Position numbers and translations under genes: made by a program. DNA of 64,000 nucleotides from Gordonia prachuapensis (lineage in GTDB: Bacteria; Actinomycetota; Actinomycetes; Mycobacteriales; Mycobacteriaceae). Where the stretch lies: contig NZ_JAZDUE010000006.1 of NCBI RefSeq assembly GCF_036350515.1, positions 213,709 through 277,708 of the forward strand, written 5' to 3'. How positions within the stretch are numbered: the stretch's first letter is position 1; each line of letters opens with the position of its first letter. Positions 59,187 to 64,000 of the stretch are shown piece after piece. The notes beneath the pieces are model-generated. The model was not told the origin of the DNA and ran no database searches. It saw only the letters and a list, made by a program, of their open reading frames with translations.

Positions 59187-60491
59187 ATGAAGCACGCCCC
59201 CGACCTCCTGCGTATTGCGACGGCGGGCAGCGTCGACGACGGCAAGTCCACCCTCGTCGGCCGCCTGCTCTACGACACGAAATCGGTTCTCGCCGACCAG
59301 ATCGACGCGGTCACCAAGGCTTCGGTCGACCGCGGCCTGGAGGGCCCCGACCTCTCGTTGCTCGTCGACGGGCTGCGCGCCGAACGTGAGCAGGGCATCA
59401 CGATCGACGTCGCGTATCGCTACTTCGCCACGCCGGCACGCTCTTTCGTGCTCGCCGACACCCCCGGCCACGTTCAGTACACCCGCAACACGGTGTCCGG
59501 TGCGTCCACCGCCCAGTTGGTCATCCTCCTGGTCGACGCCCGCAACGGTGTCGTCGCCCAGACACGGCGCCACGCCGCGGTGATGGCCTTGCTGGGTGTC
59601 CCGCAGCTCGTTCTCGCGGTCAACAAGATCGACCTCGTCGACGATCCGGCCACCGCCTTCGCAGAGATCTCGGCCGAGTTCGCCGAGCTGACCCGGTCGC
59701 TGGGCTGGTCGGCCGAGCAGGTCACCGCCATCCCGGTCTCGGCGCTGCACGGCGACAATGTCGCCACCCGGTCTGAGGCCACCCCGTACTACGACGGCCC
59801 GGCATTGATCGAGCATCTCGAGACGGTGCCGAATGTCACCGACCCGCGTCCGGTGGGGCTGCGCTTCCCGGTGCAGTACGTGATCCGTCCACGCACACCG
59901 GAGTTCCCCGACTATCGCGGGTACGCCGGACAGATCGCTGCGGGCCGGGTCTCCGTGGGCGACGAGGTCGTGATCCTGCCCGCGGGCACCCGCAGCACCG
60001 TCCGGCAGATCGACACCGCCGACGGACAGCTCGCCACTGCGCACACCGGCCGCAGTGTCACGCTGCTGCTCGACGACGACGTCGACATCTCGCGCGGCGA
60101 CCTCATCGCCGCCGTCGCCGACGCCCCGGAACCGTTGCAGCAGTTCAGCGCGACGGTCTGCTGGTTGGCGGAGAAGCCCCTGCGTCCCGGTGCCCGCCTG
60201 TTGCTCAAGCACGGCACCCGCACCACGCAGGCGATCGTCGGCGGCCTCGAGGTGCTCTTCGACGAGCAACATCTGTCGCTCATCGACGCGCCGGACACCG
60301 TGGAACTCAACCAGATCGGCCGTATCTCCATTCAGACCGCCGAGCCGATCGCCGCCGACGATTACCAGGTCAACCGCGAGTCGGGCAGCTTCCTGCTGAT
60401 CGATCCGCAGGGTGGCAACACCCTCGGTGCCGGTCTGGTGGGCGATGCGCTCGCGCATCTGCACCTGTCGACGACGCCGGAACTCGTCTGA
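59187..60491 (+). CDS. cysN: sulfate adenylyltransferase large subunit (GTPase)
   Basis: GTPase that drives APS formation with CysD, 434 residues. G1 AGSVDDGKST, EREQGITIDVAYRYF, G3 DTPGH, G4 NKID, then EF-Tu-like beta barrels. The length shows no fused CysC (APS kinase) domain, unlike many mycobacterial CysNC; this fits the downstream use of APS, not PAPS, by CysH here. ATG 59187. Confidence 0.95.
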   Translation: MKHAPDLLRIATAGSVDDGKSTLVGRLLYDTKSVLADQIDAVTKASVDRGLEGPDLSLLVDGLRAEREQGITIDVAYRYFATPARSFVLADTPGHVQYTRNTVSGASTAQLVILLVDARNGVVAQTRRHAAVMALLGVPQLVLAVNKIDLVDDPATAFAEISAEFAELTRSLGWSAEQVTAIPVSALHGDNVATRSEATPYYDGPALIEHLETVPNVTDPRPVGLRFPVQYVIRPRTPEFPDYRGYAGQIAAGRVSVGDEVVILPAGTRSTVRQIDTADGQLATAHTGRSVTLLLDDDVDISRGDLIAAVADAPEPLQQFSATVCWLAEKPLRPGARLLLKHGTRTTQAIVGGLEVLFDEQHLSLIDAPDTVELNQIGRISIQTAEPIAADDYQVNRESGSFLLIDPQGGNTLGAGLVGDALAHLHLSTTPELV

Positions 60492-60500
60492 CACAGGTTG

Positions 60501-61274
60501 ATGCTCCCCACTCTCCTGCTCGTGGCGCACGGCAGCCGTGACCCCCGGTTCGCCGCGACCGCCGGACGCCTCCGCGACGCAGTCGGTGCCGCACTGCCGG
60601 GTGTGGACACCCGGTTGGCCTATCTCGACCTGAACGAGCCGTTGGTCGGTCACGCGCTCGACGAGATCGTCGGTGACTGCGTCGTGGTCCCCCTGCTGTT
60701 CGCGGCGGGCTATCACAGCAAGGTCGACCTGCCGGAGATCATCGCCGGGCATGCGGGTGGACATCGTGAAGTGACCCAGACCGATGTCATCGGCACCTTC
60801 CCCTTGGCAGCTGCGCTGGCCGAACGGATCGCCGAGGCCGGGGTCGCCGACCCGGCCGGAGATCGGGTCGGCGTGATCCTCACGGCGGTCGGGTCGTCGG
60901 ATCGGGCTGCCGACTCACATGTCCGGCGACGGGCGATCGAGCTGTCGATGCTGATCAATCGCCCCGTCGAGGTGGTGTTCGCGACCAAGCTCGGTTCGCG
61001 TGAGCATCGTCTCCGCAACGCCATCCGGCGGCTACGCTCCGCGGGCGCCCAGCGCATCGTCGTCAGTCCGTACTTCCTGTCCGCGGGCCTGCTGACCGAA
61101 CGTGTCGAGGCGGCTCTGGACTCGCATGCGGAGCCCGTCACGGTCGCGGGTCCGCTCGGCGCCCATCCCGATGTCGTCGAGGCGGTGTGCCACCAGTATT
61201 GGCTGGGCGCCACCAACGGCGCGGCAGCCGATCAGGAGTCGCTGGGCGCGGCGGCCTTCGTCACGCGCGCGTAG
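60501..61274 (+). CDS. sirohydrochlorin ferrochelatase (CbiX/Che1-like)
   Basis: Class II chelatase of 257 residues, probably inserting Fe into sirohydrochlorin to make the siroheme cofactor of SirA. Two CbiX-like halves: LLLVAHGSRDPRFA with catalytic His and LLFAAGYHSKVDLP in the first, then VILTAVGSSDRAAD and VVSPYFLSAGLLTERV in the second. Position after the sulfur genes matches Rv2393 (che1). ATG 60501 with CAGG upstream; a TTG at 60498 precedes it. Cobaltochelatase activity cannot be excluded. Confidence 0.88.
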   Translation: MLPTLLLVAHGSRDPRFAATAGRLRDAVGAALPGVDTRLAYLDLNEPLVGHALDEIVGDCVVVPLLFAAGYHSKVDLPEIIAGHAGGHREVTQTDVIGTFPLAAALAERIAEAGVADPAGDRVGVILTAVGSSDRAADSHVRRRAIELSMLINRPVEVVFATKLGSREHRLRNAIRRLRSAGAQRIVVSPYFLSAGLLTERVEAALDSHAEPVTVAGPLGAHPDVVEAVCHQYWLGATNGAAADQESLGAAAFVTRA

Positions 61275-61315
61275 TAGTCGCAACCCACCTGCGTCTGCAC
61301 GGGGCGGCCGCCCTG

Positions 61316-61393
61316 CTATCGGGTGAGCAGCCACGCGAGGATCACCAACACGATAAGCGCCACCAGGGCCCACGTCACGCGCGAACGGAACAT
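61316..61393 (-). CDS. 25-residue single-pass membrane protein
   Basis: Tiny open frame: a basic start MFRSR, a hydrophobic segment VTWALVALIVLVILAWLL and TR at the C-terminus. It begins with ATG 61393-61391, three bases after the stop of the 68-residue membrane protein gene at 61397, with AAGGGG about ten bases upstream. The layout (two tandem small membrane genes on one strand) and the clean amphipathic ends support a real gene, but it is too short to test by eye for coding bias. Possibly a regulatory peptide or a small subunit partner of its neighbour. Confidence 0.5.
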   Translation of the reverse strand: MFRSRVTWALVALIVLVILAWLLTR

Positions 61394-61396
61394 CGA

Positions 61397-61603
61397 CTAC
61401 AGCCCCTTTCCGTCGTCGTCGGCGAATCGTCGGCGGTCGAACACCGCGGAGACGGTGTCGACCAGCACGTTGAGAAGAGCCGCCACGGCGACGGCGAGCG
61501 GGATCACGACCACGAGCGTGACCAGCAGTTGCGGAACGAAGGAGAGGCCGGTCAGCCACTCCTCCACACCGTCCCACCAGGAGAGCACCGACGTCACGTT
61601 CAC
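61397..61603 (-). CDS. small membrane protein, unknown function
   Basis: About 68 residues from GTG 61603 (GTG 61621 or 61597 are alternatives). Opening SVLSWWDGVEEWLTGLSFVP is amphipathic with three Trp; then a long hydrophobic helix QLLVTLVVVIPLAVAVAALL; then a short charged tail FDRRRFADDDGKGL. Resembles many unannotated actinobacterial membrane-anchored small proteins. Divergent from the GH15 gene (start 61688) and followed at once by the 25-residue protein. Confidence 0.6.
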   Translation of the reverse strand: MNVTSVLSWWDGVEEWLTGLSFVPQLLVTLVVVIPLAVAVAALLNVLVDTVSAVFDRRRFADDDGKGL

Positions 61604-61687
61604 CTCGTCTCGTTCGCGCACCGATCACGTCGCGTCCCGTGCGACGGCCGAGTGGCGTCTCCCGGGGCTGCTCGCAATGATATAGCC

Positions 61688-63715
61688 ATGACTCCACCGG
61701 AAGACGCTGCCGTCACTGCACTGCCGATCGACTCCGCCGAGCACGACGCCTCGGTCGACAGCACGCATTCCGATGCCCCGGTCGACCCCGAGGCGAAAGC
61801 CTTCTCACCTGCGACACCGAGTCACAACACCTTTCCCCCGATCGGCGACTACGCGTTCCTCTCGGACACCGAGACGAACTGTCTGATCGCCCGCAACGGT
61901 TCGATCGAGTGGATGTGTGTGCCGCGACCCGATTCGCCGAGTGTGTTCGGCGCCATCCTCGACCGCAGCGCGGGCCATTTCCGGCTCGCGCCGTACGGGG
62001 TCAACGTGCCGGTGGACCGCCGGTACCTGCCGGGCAGCCTGATGGTCGAGACGACGTGGCAGACCGACACCGGATGGATCGTGGTCCGCGACGCTCTGGT
62101 GATGGGGCCGTGGCACGACAATGAACGTCGTTCCACGACGCATCGCCGCACCCCCACCGACTGGGACGCCGAGCACATCCTGCTGCGGACGGTCCGGTGT
62201 GTGTCGGGCACCGTGGAGCTGTCACTGAGCTGTGAGCCGGCATTCGACTATCACCGCGGCAACACGGTCTGGGAGTACTCGGGTCCCGCATACGGCGAGG
62301 CGATCGCGACGGGCACCGGAACCACGTCACCTGGTCCGACGCTCAAGCTGACGACGGATCTGCGGCTCGGCCTGGAGGGGCGCGAAGCCCGGGCGCGGAC
62401 ACGCCTGGTCGAGGGCGACAACCGCTTCGTGGCGCTGTCGTGGTCCCGTCAACCGGCGCCGCAGAACTTCGAAGAGGCCGCGCAGAAGATGTGGTCGACG
62501 TCGGAATGCTGGCGGCAGTGGATCAACGTCGGCACGTTCCCCGATCACCCGTGGCGGACCCACCTGCAGCGGTCGGCGCTCACGCTGAAGGGTCTCACCT
62601 ACTCCCCGACCGGCGCGCTGCTCGCCGCGGCGACCACGTCCCTTCCGGAAACGCCTGGTGGCGAACGCAACTGGGATTATCGCTACGCGTGGGTACGCGA
62701 TTCGACGTTCGCCCTGTGGGGGTTGTACACGCTGGGCCTCGACCGCGAGGCCGACGACTTCTTCTCCTTCATCGCCGACGTCTCCGGCGCGACGAACGGC
62801 GAACACCATCCGCTGCAGGTCATGTACGGGGTCGGTGGCGAACGCACCCTCGAAGAAGAAGAGCTGCGTCATCTCTCCGGGTACGACGGGGCACGCCCGG
62901 TGCGCATCGGCAACGGCGCGTACAACCAGGCGCAGCATGACATCTGGGGCACGATGCTCGACTCGGTGTACCTCAACACTAAGTCGACCGAGGCGGTGCC
63001 CGAGACCTTGTGGCCGGTGCTCAAGGCGCAGGTCGAGGAGGCGGTGAAGAACTGGCGTAAGCCTGATCGCGGCATCTGGGAGGTCCGTGGCGAACCGCAG
63101 CACTTCACGTCGTCGAAGGTGATGTGCTGGGTGGCGCTCGATCGCGGCGCGCGTCTCGCCGCGTTGCACGGCGAGAAGTCGTACGCGAAGACGTGGGCCG
63201 AGATCGCCAACGAGATCCGGGCGGACATCCTCGAGTACGGGGTCGACGAGCGCGGTGTCTTCACCCAGCGCTACGGCGACTCGGCGTTGGACGCCTCCGC
63301 GCTGCTCATCCCGCTGCTGCGTTTCCTACCGTCCGACGACTACCGCGTCCGTAACACCGTCCTCGCCATCGCGGACGAGTTGACCGAGAGCGGACTGGTT
63401 CTGCGGTATCGGGTGGAGGAGACCGACGACGGGCTGTCGGGCGAGGAGGGCACGTTCACGATCTGCTCGTTCTGGCTCGTGTCCGCACTGGTGGAGATCG
63501 GTGAGCTGCCGCGCGCAAAGGCGTTGTGCGAGCGGCTGTTGTCGTACTCCAGCCCCCTGAAGCTGTACGCGGAAGAGATCGACGCGAAAACCGGGCAGCA
63601 CCTCGGGAACTTTCCGCAGGCCTTCACCCACCTGGCGCTGATCAATGCGGTCATGCATGTGATCCGGGCCGAGGAGGCGGCCAGCCACGGCACGTTCCAG
63701 CCGGCGCACCACTGA
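61688..63715 (+). CDS. GH15 family trehalase/glucoamylase
   Basis: Glycoside hydrolase family 15 enzyme of 675 residues, resembling the mycobacterial trehalase Rv2402. It begins after a flexible acidic N-terminus with PPIGDYAFLSDTETNCLIAR, then GSIEWMCVPRPDSPSVFGAI. Catalytic-domain signatures are GGERNWDYRYAWVRDSTFAL and EGTFTICSFWLVSALVEIG, whose Glu is near the usual catalytic position. No signal peptide: cytoplasmic, consistent with intracellular trehalose turnover. ATG 61688. A glucoamylase/dextranase role is the alternative. Confidence 0.9.
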   Translation: MTPPEDAAVTALPIDSAEHDASVDSTHSDAPVDPEAKAFSPATPSHNTFPPIGDYAFLSDTETNCLIARNGSIEWMCVPRPDSPSVFGAILDRSAGHFRLAPYGVNVPVDRRYLPGSLMVETTWQTDTGWIVVRDALVMGPWHDNERRSTTHRRTPTDWDAEHILLRTVRCVSGTVELSLSCEPAFDYHRGNTVWEYSGPAYGEAIATGTGTTSPGPTLKLTTDLRLGLEGREARARTRLVEGDNRFVALSWSRQPAPQNFEEAAQKMWSTSECWRQWINVGTFPDHPWRTHLQRSALTLKGLTYSPTGALLAAATTSLPETPGGERNWDYRYAWVRDSTFALWGLYTLGLDREADDFFSFIADVSGATNGEHHPLQVMYGVGGERTLEEEELRHLSGYDGARPVRIGNGAYNQAQHDIWGTMLDSVYLNTKSTEAVPETLWPVLKAQVEEAVKNWRKPDRGIWEVRGEPQHFTSSKVMCWVALDRGARLAALHGEKSYAKTWAEIANEIRADILEYGVDERGVFTQRYGDSALDASALLIPLLRFLPSDDYRVRNTVLAIADELTESGLVLRYRVEETDDGLSGEEGTFTICSFWLVSALVEIGELPRAKALCERLLSYSSPLKLYAEEIDAKTGQHLGNFPQAFTHLALINAVMHVIRAEEAASHGTFQPAHH

Positions 63716-63725
63716 GCCGCTCTCC

Positions 63726-63876
63726 ATCCGCTGATCGAGTAGCCGACGAGCAACTCCCACCCGCTGATCGAGTAGCCGACGAGCGACTCCCCAACCGCTG
63801 ATCGAGTAGCTGACGAGCGGCAGCGAGGAAGCGTATCGAGATCCCGCACACCAGGTCTCGATACGCCACTCGCCTA
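63726..63876. repeat. intergenic repeat, family A, interrupted at its right end
   Basis: Three direct CCGCTGATCGAGTAGCYGACGAG units (63728-63820) lead into the hairpin GTATCGAGA (63833-63841) / TCTCGATAC (63856-63864), then ACTCGCCTA (63868-63876), where the element at 34921 continues as GCGGCTCG. Here the sequence switches to unrelated DNA after the TA at 63875-63876, taken as an IS630 insertion point. Confidence 0.8.
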
Positions 63877-64000
63877 GTGTCCTGCGCCATAAATTCGTTA
63901 AATAACTGTAACGGAGGGATGTTGCGCGGCAAACGGGCTGCTCGGGCGTGGGATCCTGGGGTATGGCAGGTGGGCGACCGAAGATCGAGTTGGTGTTGAC
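63877..64000 (+). mobile_element. IS630-family insertion sequence, left end (partial)
   Basis: New sequence begins after a TA dinucleotide (IS630 elements target TA) inside a family-A repeat. It includes a 86-base AT-richer leader (AAATTCGTTAAATAACTGTA) and the start of a transposase. The right end and terminal repeat partner are outside the window. Confidence 0.65.
63963..64000 (+). CDS. IS630-type transposase, N-terminus only
   Basis: ATG 63963 opens a frame reading MAGGRPKIELVLT to the window edge. G-R-P-K followed by a short spacer and LVLT is how many actinobacterial IS630-family transposases begin. Only 12-13 codons are visible, so intactness is unknown. Confidence 0.6.
   Translation, partial: MAGGRPKIELVL

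Overview
The window is high-GC DNA from a mycolic-acid actinobacterium (Mycobacteriales); Gordonia or a close relative fits best. The evidence is gene order shared with Mycobacterium tuberculosis (ahpE-DUF3052-lipoprotein / aceE-mabR-fabD-acpM-kasA-accD6; smtB-zur / uppS-recO-era-corC-ybeY-phoH-rsmE-dnaJ2-hrcA; hemW / sirA-cysH / ferrochelatase), a chromosomal rather than plasmid gene set, GTG/TTG starts and many 4-base stop-start overlaps. No prophage, CRISPR array or rRNA was seen; the only clear mobile element is an IS630-type end at the right edge.

Layout. 1-7.9 kb: a secreted GH1 glycosidase (cut by the left edge), a secreted esterase, an aldo-keto reductase, a WYL regulator with a PrmC-like methylase, tRNA-Val, a divergent marR/cupin pair sharing a 41-base palindrome, and ahpE/DUF3052/lipoprotein. 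8.1-16.6 kb: pyruvate dehydrogenase E1 (aceE), the FAS-II regulator mabR, and the FAS-II operon fabD-acpM-kasA-accD6, with one ketosynthase instead of kasA plus kasB. 16.6-26.4 kb: lipid and alcohol catabolism (NDMA-type alcohol dehydrogenase with a KstR-like box, fadD, echA, a tandem-domain TetR, an acyl-CoA dehydrogenase with a GntR regulator). 26.5-28 kb: a voltage-gated-type K+ channel, a flavin split-barrel protein and tRNA-Asn. 28-32.6 kb: a four-gene minus-strand cluster, GntR - allophanate hydrolase - biuret-hydrolase-like amidase - NCS2-type permease, read here as a biuret/ureide nitrogen scavenging unit. 32.7-35.1 kb: a CAT-anticodon tRNA, an unusual secreted cutinase-family protein and a large repeat block.

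35-55.3 kb is mostly conserved minus-strand housekeeping: dnaG, dgt, a cold-shock-domain protein, glyS, then (plus strand) the zinc-sensing smtB-zur pair, then uppS, recO, a YhgE/Pip-type membrane protein, era, a degenerate cytidine-deaminase-like protein, corC, ybeY, phoH, an alpha/beta hydrolase, rsmE, dnaJ2, hrcA and hemW. 55.5-61.3 kb is the assimilatory sulfate operon sirA-cysH-cysD-cysN-sirohydrochlorin chelatase, preceded by a short cysteine-containing leader peptide that probably senses cysteine. 61.3-64 kb holds two tiny membrane proteins (one of 25 residues), a GH15 trehalase/glucoamylase, and an IS630-like element inserted into a copy of the local intergenic repeat.

Two families of intergenic hairpin repeats recur between genes. 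Family A carries GTATCGAGA/TCTCGATAC arms with GATCGAGTAG flanks; family B is a CCCTGAGGAG...CACGAAGGG unit. The main candidates for new biology are the ureide operon, the sulfur leader peptide, the 41-base operator containing both start codons, the 25-residue membrane protein and the cutinase with a roughly 230-residue insertion. Functional names rest on recognised motifs and gene order, not on database searches.
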